NCBI RefSeq assembly: GCF_014636295.1
Contig: NZ_BMEC01000009.1
Location: 221,355-285,354 of the forward strand
Origin: Marivirga lumbricoides
GTDB taxonomy: Bacteria > Bacteroidota > Bacteroidia > Cytophagales > Cyclobacteriaceae
Length of the DNA stretch: 64,000 nucleotides
Reading direction: 5' to 3'
Shown here: positions 44,759 through 54,125 of the stretch, piece after piece
Layout of the letters: each line of letters starts with the position of its first letter
Numbering within the stretch: position 1 is the first letter of the stretch
The notes under the pieces: model-generated
What the model was told of the DNA's origin: nothing
Database searches by the model: none
Seen by the model: the letters and a program-made list of their open reading frames with translations, nothing else
Position numbers and translations under genes: made by a program

Positions 44759-45523
44759 ATGGCAGAGAATAACCAAAGCATCTTTGACATGATACACCAG
44801 TATGGCCCTTATGTGGGCATGGGTATTATTGGTATAGCCGTCCTGCTCGTTTTACTGTATTATTTGCGTTTAGCGACACTAAAGGAATTTAAACAGAAAT
44901 ACGATTACATTAATAAAAATGAAATAGATTCTCTATGGAGAGCTACAGTCATTTTATTAATTGGAGCCGTAATCTGGGTTAATGCCATCTTTGGAGAAAC
45001 CGAATTATTATGGTTTTCCGTGAAAGTTTTCGTTTCTGCCATGCTGGCCTTAATTATTGGTGTAATTATTCAAAATATTTTACGCTTCTACTATCCTTTC
45101 TACATTGAAAAAAGATTAAAGAAGTTGAGGTACACTCCTCGCGTTTCTCCTAAAACAGGTAAGCCAATGAAACTTCTTTCTGAAGAAGAAGAAGATGTTT
45201 ACCTTGATGAAGGTATGCAAGCTGAAGAGGATATTTTCTCTGTTGACTATGATGTATGGGTAGATGAAGAAACAGGCTACACCAAAATAGAAAAATATTC
45301 AGGTCACTTACATGCTTTACAGTGTTCAGAATGTAATTATCAAACACTTAAAGTAGTGAAAGAGGAAATTATTAAATCTCCTACAACTATGGAAGAAGGT
45401 GAATTAATGAAGTATTTCAAATGTTCTTACTGCGGCCACAAGGCAAGGAAAACTTTCCACATTGCTAAATTAAAAGAGGCTTCAGCTGTTAGTGAAACTT
45501 CAAAAGTGACTTCAGCATCTTAA
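44759..45523 (+). CDS. membrane protein with C-terminal zinc ribbon
   Basis: A 254-residue protein with three membrane segments (about 18-36, 60-77 and 83-106), a cytosolic acidic middle (about 135-175), and a C-terminal zinc-ribbon pattern CSEC...CSYC (two CXXC pairs separated by about 30 residues). The family is not recognised. The zinc ribbon suggests protein or nucleic-acid contact near the membrane. The end of this gene contains AAGAGGCTT (45474-45482), complementary to the 5' arm of the terminator before thrC. Confidence 0.75.
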   Translation: MAENNQSIFDMIHQYGPYVGMGIIGIAVLLVLLYYLRLATLKEFKQKYDYINKNEIDSLWRATVILLIGAVIWVNAIFGETELLWFSVKVFVSAMLALIIGVIIQNILRFYYPFYIEKRLKKLRYTPRVSPKTGKPMKLLSEEEEDVYLDEGMQAEEDIFSVDYDVWVDEETGYTKIEKYSGHLHALQCSECNYQTLKVVKEEIIKSPTTMEEGELMKYFKCSYCGHKARKTFHIAKLKEASAVSETSKVTSAS

Positions 45524-45545
45524 TCAAAAAAAAAACATTAAATCT

Positions 45546-45582
45546 AAAGCCTCTTCTTCAACGGAAGAGGCTTTTTTTTTTT
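45546..45582 (+). terminator. terminator 18 bp before the thrC start
   Basis: AGCCTCTTC-TTCAACG-GAAGAGGCT (9-bp stem, 45548-45556 with 45564-45572) followed by an 11-T tract. It ends 17 bases before the thrC ATG, leaving no room for a normal promoter in between. Confidence 0.9.
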
Positions 45583-45599
45583 GCACAACCATAAGAATA

Positions 45600-46901
45600 A
45601 TGCACTATTACAGCACACTGAACAAGAATAATAAAGTTGGCTTCAGGGAAGCAGTTATTGAAGGTCTACCGGGAGATAATGGCTTATTCATGCCCTCTGA
45701 AATCAGTAAGTTACCCTCTGAATTTATACAGAATTTACCGGATTTGCCTTTACAAGAGATAGGTTTTCAGGTGCTGAATCCTTTTGTTAATAAAGAAATT
45801 CCTGAGACCACATTAAGGAATATAATTAACAAAACTCTGTCATTCGACTTCCCCCTTGTAGAGATTGACAATAACACATTTGCTCTGGAACTTTATCATG
45901 GCCCCAGCTATGCATTTAAAGATGTGGGCGCAAAATTTCTAGCCCAATGCCTTGACTACTTTTATAGAGATGCAGATGAAAAATGTACTATTCTAGTAGC
46001 CACTTCAGGTGATACAGGGGGTGCTGTGGCCGCAGCTTTTTCAGAGACTGAGAATATTGAGGTAATCATTCTTTATCCTTCTGGAAAAGTAAGTGATTTA
46101 CAGGAGAAGCAATTGACTACTTATGAGAAGAATGTAACAGCTTTAGAAATTGCCGGTGATTTTGATGATTGTCAAAGACTAGTAAAGTCAGCATTTCTTG
46201 ATGAGGAACTAAGAAAAAAAATACAAATCAGTTCCGCTAACTCTATTAATATCGCCAGGTTTCTTCCACAGGCTATTTATTATTTTGTTCCATTCCAAAT
46301 TTTTGGAGAAGAGCAGTCTATTGCATTTTCTGTTCCAAGCGGAAACTACGGAAACTTAACTGCCGGACTAATCGCTCAAAAAATGGGCTTACCTATATCC
46401 TCCTTTATTGCTTCAGCTAATAGAAATGACGCTGTGCCCCGCTATCTGTTTTCAGGAAATTACGAGCCTAAACCTACTATTCCCACCATTTCTAATGCAA
46501 TGGATGTAGGTGCTCCTAGCAATTTTCAGCGAATGCTTGACCTGTATGATAAGGGTCATGACAAAATGAAAAAAGCCATTAAGGGATATAGTTTTACTGA
46601 TGAACAAACACTGCAAATTATGCAGAATGTTTATAAGGAGTTCGATTATTTGCTGGATCCTCATGGCGCAGTAGCATATGGTGGCTTAAAAGAATATCTC
46701 AAGACAGCTAACAAAAATGAAATAGGGGTATTACTTGAAACTGCCCACCCATGCAAATTTATGGAAACAGTAAAAAAAGTAAGCAAAGAGGATATTTATC
46801 CTGACTCTGCTTCTCAATTTCTAAATAAAGAGAAAAAAAGCATTAAAATGACAGCAGATTACAATGATTTTAGAAGTTTATTATTAAAAAAGTCTAACTG
46901 A
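45600..46901 (+). CDS. thrC: threonine synthase
   Basis: A 433-residue PLP enzyme that converts O-phosphohomoserine to threonine. K107 in SYAFKDVGAKF is the Schiff-base lysine, ATSGDTGGAVAAAF binds the phosphate, and the GNYGNLTAG segment is typical. It is of the yeast/E. coli-like class with an N-terminal MHYYSTLN. Its product is the substrate of ilvA at the end of the branched-chain cluster. No other thr genes are here. Its transcription must pass or start within the terminator at 45546-45582. Confidence 0.96.
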   Translation: MHYYSTLNKNNKVGFREAVIEGLPGDNGLFMPSEISKLPSEFIQNLPDLPLQEIGFQVLNPFVNKEIPETTLRNIINKTLSFDFPLVEIDNNTFALELYHGPSYAFKDVGAKFLAQCLDYFYRDADEKCTILVATSGDTGGAVAAAFSETENIEVIILYPSGKVSDLQEKQLTTYEKNVTALEIAGDFDDCQRLVKSAFLDEELRKKIQISSANSINIARFLPQAIYYFVPFQIFGEEQSIAFSVPSGNYGNLTAGLIAQKMGLPISSFIASANRNDAVPRYLFSGNYEPKPTIPTISNAMDVGAPSNFQRMLDLYDKGHDKMKKAIKGYSFTDEQTLQIMQNVYKEFDYLLDPHGAVAYGGLKEYLKTANKNEIGVLLETAHPCKFMETVKKVSKEDIYPDSASQFLNKEKKSIKMTADYNDFRSLLLKKSN

Positions 46902-48455
46902 TCACTCGCTGAGTATTCTTATTTTTGCCTTTTCCTGAATCACTTCCTGCACTGTTCTATGTTGAATTTTGCTTTCGAGCCAGCTTATAATGTCAAAATA
47001 AATGAATGCTCGCTTTTCATACCTTATCTCCTGAAGAGGTTTAAGTTGTTTTAATAATTTTTCAAATTCGGGAAGAAGGTCTTCTTCTTTGAAACCAGAA
47101 GAAAGCTTCCGAAGAAAGCGTAAAATGTATTTTTGAAACAAATGCAAATCGCCCTTTTTTAGTAAAAATCTATAGGTAGACCGGATGTAGTATTCTATCA
47201 CCTCCATATTACCCATCTCGTAATGAGCAATTAAACCTAAAATTCTTGCAAAAGAGTGGATATCTTCTCTGAGCTCCATATTCTCATCATTCTGAACGCG
47301 GTTTATCCATTCTAATGCTTCTTTATACTGACTATTACCAAAGTATAGGCAGGCAATTTTATAAAATAAAATAATGCGGCTATGTTCATCCGATCTATGA
47401 ATAAATCCCTGTAAATCCTCTCCTATTTTTTGCAATAATGAAACGCCAATATTAAACTTTCCAAGCATAAATATTCTGTTAAACTCATGCACAAAAACGT
47501 ATTTCAACAATTTATACCGAATGTTCTCATTTACTATATTTCTTGTTTGTACATTCAGCAACTGTAACCGCTTCCTTGTCTTCATAAAAGCTGCATAATA
47601 AAAAAGCTTATACTCAGCTATCATTACCTGGTTAATAGCATTTAAATATTCATCCGTTTGCGCCTTTTTCATTTCAGGATGATTATCAAACAATCTTAAC
47701 CACTTCAATGCATAATGATAGCCCCGCCCCATATTTTCGATAAAATAGTTATAATTAACATACAGCCTGTACAGGTTCAGCTTTTCGTAAAGCGAAAGAT
47801 TTTCCTCATCATATTGAGGCAGATTCTTATCAAATAAAGATTTTATTTCTTTATAGTGGCTATCATTTCTGATATATCCCGTCTTCACATAAATGGCATT
47901 TAATTGTACTGATAAGTTTGTCAACTTATTGATAAGATTGATTTTCCTGTTTGCATCCTCCACCTGGTCAATTATTCTATGAACCTTCTGCCTGTAAAAT
48001 GGCCCAACAGATTTTCCCAGAATATTTTTTTCCCACTTTAACAACTCAAGTTTCAATTCCAAAAGATCAGTTTTAAGCACTTTCTTATTGGCCTTGGCTA
48101 AAATCTCAGCACTCTGCCTGTACAGCCCCCTGTTAAAAAGAACCTGTACATAGTCTATCATTTCCCTGATCTGAATTTCAGTTACTTTCTCAAGTTCATA
48201 CTGCCGAAGGCTTTGTAATATACGCTTATATAAATGTGCTTTCAGGTTACTAAATTGAAGAGGACTAAAAGAGGGCTCACTTTTTAATATAGCAGAATCA
48301 TCAAATTTTCTTTGATGGTCAATTTTATCAAATAACAGCACAAACTTGGCATCAGACTCTCCCTGGCCTGACACATATAATTTGAAATAGCGCTTTTCAC
48401 TACTCTTCATTGATTTAATTAATGAAAATAGATGATCTGATCTTTCCTTTGACAT
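46902..48455 (-). CDS. large helical protein, unknown, TPR-like
   Basis: A 517-residue soluble protein made almost entirely of amphipathic helices, with repeated two-helix units in the middle and C-terminus (EALEWINRVQNDENMELREDIHSFARILGLIAHYEMGNMEVIEYYI). It resembles TPR-like scaffold proteins but no consensus TPR is clear. The N-terminus MSKERSDHLFSLIKSMKSSEKRYFKLYVSG looks conserved among Bacteroidota. It ends on the base after thrC and is divergent from leuA. Function unknown. Confidence 0.75.
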   Translation of the reverse strand: MSKERSDHLFSLIKSMKSSEKRYFKLYVSGQGESDAKFVLLFDKIDHQRKFDDSAILKSEPSFSPLQFSNLKAHLYKRILQSLRQYELEKVTEIQIREMIDYVQVLFNRGLYRQSAEILAKANKKVLKTDLLELKLELLKWEKNILGKSVGPFYRQKVHRIIDQVEDANRKINLINKLTNLSVQLNAIYVKTGYIRNDSHYKEIKSLFDKNLPQYDEENLSLYEKLNLYRLYVNYNYFIENMGRGYHYALKWLRLFDNHPEMKKAQTDEYLNAINQVMIAEYKLFYYAAFMKTRKRLQLLNVQTRNIVNENIRYKLLKYVFVHEFNRIFMLGKFNIGVSLLQKIGEDLQGFIHRSDEHSRIILFYKIACLYFGNSQYKEALEWINRVQNDENMELREDIHSFARILGLIAHYEMGNMEVIEYYIRSTYRFLLKKGDLHLFQKYILRFLRKLSSGFKEEDLLPEFEKLLKQLKPLQEIRYEKRAFIYFDIISWLESKIQHRTVQEVIQEKAKIRILSE

Positions 48456-48631
48456 CGTAATTATTACCTTCTGATTTTATACTGAATAAGCAATATAGGC
48501 ACTTATCTTCCAATTAGAAATCGTAATAAATAAAATATTTGGCATTACATCCCCTAAAGTTTACTCCTACATTAGATTTTAAATACTATAACATTTCATA
48601 CACTTATTGTTAGTCAATAAATATAAAGCGA

Positions 48632-49795
48632 ATGCATAACAGAATTCAAATTTTTGACACTACACTTAGAGATGGGGAGCAAGTGCCCGGCTGTGGTTTA
48701 ACGAAAACCAAGAAACTGGAAATTGCCAAATCTTTAGAAGCACTTGGTGTAGATGTAATTGAGGCAGGTTTTCCTATCTCCAGCCCCGGAGATTTTGAAT
48801 CTGTAAGATTATTATCCAAAGAGATTAAAAATGCTACAGTTTGCGGCTTATCGAGGGCTGTAAAGAAAGATATAGAATGTGCAGCAGAAGCCTTAAAAGG
48901 GGCTGCAAGACCTAGAATCCATACCGGATTAGGCACCTCAGACCAACATGTGTTAACTAAACTAAAAATGACACATGCTCAGGTTATTGAAAAAGCAAAA
49001 GAATGCGTAAGCTTCGCAAAGAACTTTGTAGACGATGTAGAGTTTTATGCTGAAGATGCAGGAAGAACTGATAATGCATTCCTGGCGCAGGTAGTAGAAG
49101 CCGCAATAGCAGCAGGTGCAACAGTGGTAAATATTCCTGACACAACAGGTTTCTGTATGCCGGAAGTATATGGAGCTAAAATAAAATACCTCATTGATAA
49201 TGTTAAAAATATTGATCAGGCTATCATATCTGCCCATTGCCATAATGACTTAGGTCTTGCCACAGCAAATAGCATTGCTGCTATCCGAAACGGAGCCAGA
49301 CAAATAGAGTGTACCATTAATGGTATTGGGGAAAGGGCAGGTAACACCTCTTTGGAGGAAGTTGTGATGATTATGAAAAAGCATGAGTGGCTGGGTTTCG
49401 AAACTGGAATTAATACCAAGCATCTTTATCCAATAAGCCGAATGGTTTCAGAAACTATGTGCATGCCTGTGCAGCCTAATAAAGCCATAGTCGGAGCAAA
49501 TGCATTCTCTCACTCTTCGGGTATTCACCAGGATGGCGTTATCAAAAACAAAGACAATTATGAAATCATTGATCCATACGAAGTAGGGGTCAATAAATCA
49601 AGCATCATTTTAACAGCTAGAAGCGGGAGAGCCGCACTTAACTTCAGGTTAGCAGAAGTAGGAATTGTGCTTTCTAAGGATGAGCTGGAAGAAGCGTACA
49701 AGGAATTTCTGGTTCTTGCAGATGAAATCAATATAGTGGAAGACGATGATCTGAAACACTTAGCGAGAAAATTTAATAATGTAGCAGTAAAGTAA
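48632..49795 (+). CDS. leuA: 2-isopropylmalate synthase, short form without regulatory domain
   Basis: A 387-residue DRE-TIM aldolase. DTTLRDGEQ near the N-terminus, the metal-binding HCHND and GIGERAGN motifs, and the [19 protein letters not shown] segment are all present. It condenses acetyl-CoA with 2-oxoisovalerate, the first step of leucine synthesis. It stops after the helical subdomain and lacks the roughly 120-residue C-terminal domain that binds leucine in the ~510-residue form. Short forms are common in Bacteroidota. First of leuACDB, 12 bases before leuC; no consensus promoter was identified in the 176 bp upstream. Confidence 0.93.
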   Translation: MHNRIQIFDTTLRDGEQVPGCGLTKTKKLEIAKSLEALGVDVIEAGFPISSPGDFESVRLLSKEIKNATVCGLSRAVKKDIECAAEALKGAARPRIHTGLGTSDQHVLTKLKMTHAQVIEKAKECVSFAKNFVDDVEFYAEDAGRTDNAFLAQVVEAAIAAGATVVNIPDTTGFCMPEVYGAKIKYLIDNVKNIDQAIISAHCHNDLGLATANSIAAIRNGARQIECTINGIGERAGNTSLEEVVMIMKKHEWLGFETGINTKHLYPISRMVSETMCMPVQPNKAIVGANAFSHSSGIHQDGVIKNKDNYEIIDPYEVGVNKSSIILTARSGRAALNFRLAEVGIVLSKDELEEAYKEFLVLADEINIVEDDDLKHLARKFNNVAVK

Positions 49796-49807
49796 GCTGT
49801 AATAGAA

Positions 49808-51202
49808 ATGGGAAAAACTCTATTTGATAAAATTTGGGATGCACATGTGGTACATACTGTTGAGGACGGGCCTCAGGTGGTATATATTGACAGGCATTTC
49901 ATTCATGAAGTAACCAGTCCGCAAGCATTTGCAGGCTTAAAAAGTCGTGGAATTCCGGTTTTCAGACCTAAACAAACGATAGCTACTGCCGACCATAATG
50001 TACCTACGGAAAATCAGCATCTGCCAATAAAAGATGCTCTTTCGAGACATCAAGTGGATACCTTGATAAAAAACTGTAAAGACTTTGGGGTTGAATTATA
50101 TGGCTTAGGCCATCCTTATCAGGGAATTGTACATGTGATAGGTCCTGAACTGGGGATTACGCAACCTGGAATGACTATTGTTTGCGGTGACAGCCATACT
50201 TCAACCCACGGAGCATTTGGAAACATTGCTTTTGGCATAGGCACAAGTGAGGTAGAGCAGGTTTTAGCTACACAATGTGTGTTACAGCGCAAACCCAAAA
50301 CAATGAAAGTACAAGTGGATGGGGAGTTGAACAAAGGAGTAGTATCAAAAGATATTATTTTATACATCATATCTCAATTATCTGCCAGTGGTGGCACAGG
50401 CCATTTTATTGAATTCTGCGGAACTGCTATTGAATCACTTTCAATGGAGGCAAGAATGACAATCTGCAACATGAGCATAGAAATGGGCGCAAGAGGTGGA
50501 TTAATCGCTCCGGATGAAAAAACTTTTGAATACATTAAAGGAAGAACTTTTGCTCCAAAAGGAGCAGAATGGGATAAGAAGTTATCTTATTGGAAAACTT
50601 TAAGAACTGATGAAGATGCGCAGTTCGACTCTTCTTATCATTTTAACGCTGAGGATATAGAGCCAATGATTACCTATGGAACAAATCCGGGTATGGGCAT
50701 TGGTATCACTCAGTTTATCCCGCAAGTCAATGGCAATTCCGTGGCAGGGCTTGAAAAGTCATTGAAGTACATGGAACTTCAGGGCGGAAGCCAACTACTG
50801 GGGCGCGAAATTGACTTTGTATTCATCGGCAGCTGTACTAATTCACGAATTGAGGACTTGCGATTGGTAGCTGAAATGGTAAAAGGAAAAAAGAAAGCAG
50901 ACAGAGTGCAAGCTATGATTGTGCCAGGCTCCAGACAGGTAGAACAACAAGCCATTGCTGAAGGATTGGACAAGGTTTTGAAAGAAGCCGGGTTTGAACT
51001 ACGCCAGCCGGGTTGCTCAGCTTGCCTGGGCATGAATGAAGATAAAGTGCCGAAAGGGAAATATTGCGTATCCACTTCCAACAGAAATTTTGAAGGAAGA
51101 CAAGGACCTGGTGCAAGAACAATGCTGGCCAGCCCTTTGACTGCCGCTGCAGCTGCATTAACAGGCCGAATAACTGATGTAAGAGACTTTTATAAAGATT
51201 AA
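49808..51202 (+). CDS. leuC: 3-isopropylmalate dehydratase large subunit
   Basis: A 464-residue aconitase-family subunit. The [4Fe-4S] cluster cysteines are in [12 protein letters not shown] and [27 protein letters not shown] and [12 protein letters not shown] are family signatures. With LeuD it isomerises 2- to 3-isopropylmalate. Full length; three bases separate it from leuD. Confidence 0.97.
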   Translation: MGKTLFDKIWDAHVVHTVEDGPQVVYIDRHFIHEVTSPQAFAGLKSRGIPVFRPKQTIATADHNVPTENQHLPIKDALSRHQVDTLIKNCKDFGVELYGLGHPYQGIVHVIGPELGITQPGMTIVCGDSHTSTHGAFGNIAFGIGTSEVEQVLATQCVLQRKPKTMKVQVDGELNKGVVSKDIILYIISQLSASGGTGHFIEFCGTAIESLSMEARMTICNMSIEMGARGGLIAPDEKTFEYIKGRTFAPKGAEWDKKLSYWKTLRTDEDAQFDSSYHFNAEDIEPMITYGTNPGMGIGITQFIPQVNGNSVAGLEKSLKYMELQGGSQLLGREIDFVFIGSCTNSRIEDLRLVAEMVKGKKKADRVQAMIVPGSRQVEQQAIAEGLDKVLKEAGFELRQPGCSACLGMNEDKVPKGKYCVSTSNRNFEGRQGPGARTMLASPLTAAAAALTGRITDVRDFYKD

Positions 51203-51205
51203 ATC

Positions 51206-51802
51206 ATGGAAAAATTCACTCAATTATTTTCAAAATGTGTGTTGCTTCCTGAGGAAAATGTTGACACTGACCAAATTATTCCAGCCAGATTTCTTAAAGC
51301 TGTAAGCAGAGAAGGATTTGGCGATAACTTATTCAGAGATTGGCGCTACCTGGATGAGAGTACTCCTAATCCCGATTTTGTACTAAATCAACCGGGAGTA
51401 GAAGGTCAGATATTAGTGGCAGGCAGAAATTTTGGTTGTGGTTCAAGCCGTGAGCATGCCGCATGGGCTTTATATGATTACGGTTTTAGAGTGATTATAT
51501 CAAGCTTTTTTGCTGACATTTTTAAGAATAATGCTCTGAATAATGGGTTACTTCCTGTACAGGTAAGCGATGATGTACTGGCAAAAATTTTTAAAACTGT
51601 AAATAACGATCCTGCAACACTGGCAGAAGTAAATCTGGAAGAGGAAAGGTTAGTGATAGAAAAAGCCGGGATTTCAGAAAATTTTGAAATAAACAATTAT
51701 AAAAAATACTGTATGATCAATGGCTTTGACGACATCGACTTTTTAATCAATAAGTCAGAAGAAATAAAAGCCTATGAGCAAAACAGAGAATTAGTAATTT
51801 AA
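51206..51802 (+). CDS. leuD: 3-isopropylmalate dehydratase small subunit
   Basis: A 198-residue swivelling subunit of isopropylmalate isomerase. The start [19 protein letters not shown] and the substrate-loop [17 protein letters not shown] are diagnostic. Its partner LeuC lies immediately upstream. Followed by a 158-bp structured spacer before leuB. Confidence 0.97.
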   Translation: MEKFTQLFSKCVLLPEENVDTDQIIPARFLKAVSREGFGDNLFRDWRYLDESTPNPDFVLNQPGVEGQILVAGRNFGCGSSREHAAWALYDYGFRVIISSFFADIFKNNALNNGLLPVQVSDDVLAKIFKTVNNDPATLAEVNLEEERLVIEKAGISENFEINNYKKYCMINGFDDIDFLINKSEEIKAYEQNRELVI

Positions 51803-51805
51803 ATA

Positions 51806-51916
51806 CCCGTTTAGGTTACGCCCTTTTCTCCCTGCTGCAAAATCTCTACAATTGATTGACTGATATATCCCTATTGATACGGGAGGGATTGAAGCAAACA
51901 GGAGTTAAGGGCTACC
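51806..51916 (+). promoter_or_regulatory. structured element between leuD and leuB
   Basis: An imperfect helix of about 16 bp: 51814-51825 (GGTTACGCCCTT) pairs with 51907-51916 (AAGGGCTACC), with two one-base bulges, and continues as 51828-51834 (CTCCCTG) with 51899-51904 (CAGGAG). Inside is a second hairpin, ATCCCT (51867-51872) with AGGGAT (51884-51889), whose loop ends in ACGGG and can pair with CCCGT at 51806-51810, outside the main helix, giving a possible pseudoknot. It has no U-tract. It could be a leader acting on leuB or a dispersed palindromic element. Confidence 0.5.
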
Positions 51917-51960
51917 TTTAAATAAAAGCAGATTAAAAGAAATTAGATTTTAACAATAGA

Positions 51961-53046
51961 ATGAGTAAATCAATAGCCATATTAGCCGGAGACGGCATCG
52001 GCCCGGAAGTAACGAAGCAAGCGGTAAAATGCCTTGATGCCATTGCAGAAGTTTTTAACCATAAAATTTCTTATCAGGAAGCTTTAATTGGTGCTGCTGC
52101 CATTGATGCAACAGGAAACCCCTTCCCTGAAGCTACGGAAGAAATTTGTAAAGCTACAGATGCTATCTTATTTGGCGCCATCGGACATCCTAAATATGAC
52201 AATGACCCAACAGCTAAAGTAAGGCCTGAGCAAGGATTACTGGCTATGAGAAAGAAATTGGGACTCTTTGCTAATGTGCGACCAGTAAATAGTTATGAAG
52301 TACTTTTACCTATTTCTCCATTGAAAGAAGAAATTATAAGAGGTACAGACTTTGTAGTTTTTAGGGAGTTAACAGGAGGTATTTATTTTGGCGAGCCGCG
52401 TGGCAGATCTGAAGATGGAAATATTGCTTTTGACAGCTGTGTTTATACCAAACATGAAATTGAGAGAATAGCCCATTACGCTTTTAAAGCAGCTGAAAAA
52501 AGACGTAAAAAAGTAACCCTTGTTGACAAAGCCAATGTATTGGCGACTTCAAGACTATGGCGTGAAACAGTGACCGCACTTGCTAAGCAATACCCTGAAA
52601 TAAAATTAGATTTCATGTTTGTGGACAATGCTGCCATGAAAATCATTCAAAATCCAAAACATTTTGATGTAGTTCTTACAGAAAATATGTTTGGCGATAT
52701 TATAACTGATGAAGCTTCTGTGATATCAGGCTCATTAGGCATGTTGCCTTCAGCCTCTTTAGGAACAAATCAGAGTCTGTTTGAGCCAATTCATGGATCA
52801 TACCCGGAGGTAGCAGGTCAGAACAAAGCTAATCCAATCGGAGCAATACTTTCAGCTGCTATGTTGCTGGAATATGCTTTCCAGTGGCATGAAGAAAGCA
52901 ACCTGATTAAAAAAGCAGTGGCCAAAACTCTTGATGAAGGTTTTACTACTGAGGATATTTTTAAAGAAAATGCCAAAGGCACTGAGGAAGTAGGAGATAA
53001 AATAGCCTCTTTCATTAAATCAGATTCTAAAGTTTTAGCCAATTAA
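51961..53046 (+). CDS. leuB: 3-isopropylmalate dehydrogenase
   Basis: A 361-residue NAD-dependent decarboxylating dehydrogenase. IAILAGDGIGPEV opens it; VFRELTGGIYFG, the catalytic Lys/Asp region DKANVLATSRLWR, the metal-binding DNAAMKI and the NAD-site HGSYPEVAGQNKANP are all present. It oxidises 3-isopropylmalate to 2-oxoisocaproate. The leader peptide of the ilv genes starts 14 bases after its stop, so transcription from leu can run into the attenuator. Confidence 0.97.
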   Translation: MSKSIAILAGDGIGPEVTKQAVKCLDAIAEVFNHKISYQEALIGAAAIDATGNPFPEATEEICKATDAILFGAIGHPKYDNDPTAKVRPEQGLLAMRKKLGLFANVRPVNSYEVLLPISPLKEEIIRGTDFVVFRELTGGIYFGEPRGRSEDGNIAFDSCVYTKHEIERIAHYAFKAAEKRRKKVTLVDKANVLATSRLWRETVTALAKQYPEIKLDFMFVDNAAMKIIQNPKHFDVVLTENMFGDIITDEASVISGSLGMLPSASLGTNQSLFEPIHGSYPEVAGQNKANPIGAILSAAMLLEYAFQWHEESNLIKKAVAKTLDEGFTTEDIFKENAKGTEEVGDKIASFIKSDSKVLAN

Positions 53047-53060
53047 ATAAATTAAGAAAT

Positions 53061-53138
53061 ATGAGCACAATTTTTAAATTCTCAGACAGCGTCATTATTA
53101 CAATTATTGAAGTCATTATCCTTAAAACTAAAGGATGA
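53061..53138 (+). CDS. Ile/Val-rich leader peptide of the ilv operon
   Basis: A 25-codon frame from ATG at 53061 to TGA at 53136-53138. Residues 11-21 read VIITIIEVIIL: six Ile, two Val and one Leu in eleven, encoded at 53091-53123, with another Ile at position 4. It begins 14 bp after leuB and lies directly before a rho-independent terminator and ilvE. The composition is what a ribosome-stalling control peptide for branched-chain amino acids should have (compare ilvGMEDA and ilvB leaders of enterobacteria). The last control codons form RNA segment 1, and the stop codon lies within segment 2 of the attenuator described below. I judge this to be a functional leader rather than a protein-coding gene in the usual sense. 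Confidence 0.85.
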   Translation: MSTIFKFSDSVIITIIEVIILKTKG

Positions 53139-53197
53139 CAGATAGCTCATATATAAAAACTGAGAAGACGTCATCCCAAAAGGATGACGTTTTTTTT
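53112..53197 (+). promoter_or_regulatory. transcription attenuator with alternative helices 1:2, 2:3, 3:4
   Basis: Segment 1 is 53112-53123 (GTCATTATCCTT, the last Val-Ile-Ile-Leu codons), segment 2 is 53131-53139 (AAGGATGAC, containing the leader stop codon), segment 3 is 53168-53176 (ACGTCATCC) and segment 4 is 53182-53190 (GGATGACGT). 1:2 pairs as GTCA/TGAC plus TCCTT/AAGGA with a three-base bulge; 2:3 pairs as GGATGAC/GTCATCC, supported by an inner CTCA/TGAG helix (53146-53149 with 53161-53164); 3:4 is a 9-bp stem followed by eight T. A ribosome stalled on Ile/Val/Leu codons would free segment 2, form 2:3 and prevent termination; one that reaches the stop codon would cover segment 2 and allow termination. 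Confidence 0.85.
53168..53197 (+). terminator. attenuator terminator (segments 3:4)
   Basis: Stem ACGTCATCC / GGATGACGT with a five-base CAAAA loop and eight consecutive T at 53190-53197, 33 bases before the ilvE start. Its 5' arm is the segment also complementary to the leader's end. Confidence 0.93.
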
Positions 53198-53230
53198 AAG
53201 CAAAAATTAAGAAGTTAAACCCTCACAAAT

Positions 53231-54121
53231 ATGTACTACAAGGATAACACACTCGTATTTTTAAATGGTGAATGGCTTCCTGCCAAAGAGGCCAACACGG
53301 ACCTTTATAGCCAAACTTTACACTACGGTAATGGCGTTTTTGAAGGAATCAGAGCTTATAAAAATGACTTAGGTTTTAACATTTTTAAAGCGCATGAGCA
53401 CTATGAAAGACTGCATTATTCAGCGCAATTAATGCATATTGACCTTCCTTATTCAGTTGAGGAATTGGTAAGCATCAGCTATGAATTACTTGATAAAAAC
53501 AATTTAACGGATGCCTATATCCGGCCTTTAGTGTATTTAGGGGCTAACATGGCTTTAGAGCCAGTGAGTGAGGTTAACCTTTTTATTTGTGCTTGGAAAT
53601 GGGAGAAATACCTTGGAAACAAAGCTGTAAGAGCTAAAATATCCTCCTACCAGAGAATTCATCCGGCATCGCAGCATGTGGAAGCAAAAGTTGTGGGCCA
53701 TTATACTAATTCCATTCTGGCTACCACTGAAGCTAAAAAGAATGGGTATGATGAAGCCATTTTGCTGGATCATTCAGGCTATGTTTCAGAAGGATCAGGA
53801 GCTAATATTTTTATAGAGAAAAATGGTGAGCTTTTTACTCCCTCACGTGGGAATATTCTACCCGGAATTACGCGAAGCACAGTAATTGATTTAGCAAAGG
53901 AGCTAGGCATTAAGCTTACTGAAAAGCCAATTACCAAATCACAGCTATTGGATGCCGATTGTGCCTTCTTTACAGGAACTGCCGCTGAAATAGCTCCTAT
54001 TGCAGGAGTGGATAAAACCACCTATCCTCTTAAGTGGGAAGATTCACACGGATTTAACCTTTATCAAATGTACAGGCAAAAGGTATTATACAACGATTTA
54101 CAGAACCAAACAATCATTTAA
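53231..54121 (+). CDS. ilvE: branched-chain amino acid aminotransferase
   Basis: A 296-residue class IV PLP aminotransferase. [13 protein letters not shown] is at the N-terminal half, the Schiff-base lysine is K153 in [11 protein letters not shown], and EGSGANIF and GILPGITR are the cofactor-phosphate and substrate loops. It transfers the amino group to the keto acids of Val, Ile and Leu. First structural gene after the attenuator; four bases before ilvD. Confidence 0.95.
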   Translation: MYYKDNTLVFLNGEWLPAKEANTDLYSQTLHYGNGVFEGIRAYKNDLGFNIFKAHEHYERLHYSAQLMHIDLPYSVEELVSISYELLDKNNLTDAYIRPLVYLGANMALEPVSEVNLFICAWKWEKYLGNKAVRAKISSYQRIHPASQHVEAKVVGHYTNSILATTEAKKNGYDEAILLDHSGYVSEGSGANIFIEKNGELFTPSRGNILPGITRSTVIDLAKELGIKLTEKPITKSQLLDADCAFFTGTAAEIAPIAGVDKTTYPLKWEDSHGFNLYQMYRQKVLYNDLQNQTII

Positions 54122-54125
54122 TATT

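Noticed and set aside
48538-48615. Possible leucine-containing leader before leuA (TTG start, three Leu in about 24 codons)
   Set aside because: No ATG, only dispersed leucines, and no terminator or alternative pairing before leuA, in clear contrast to the leader before ilvE.
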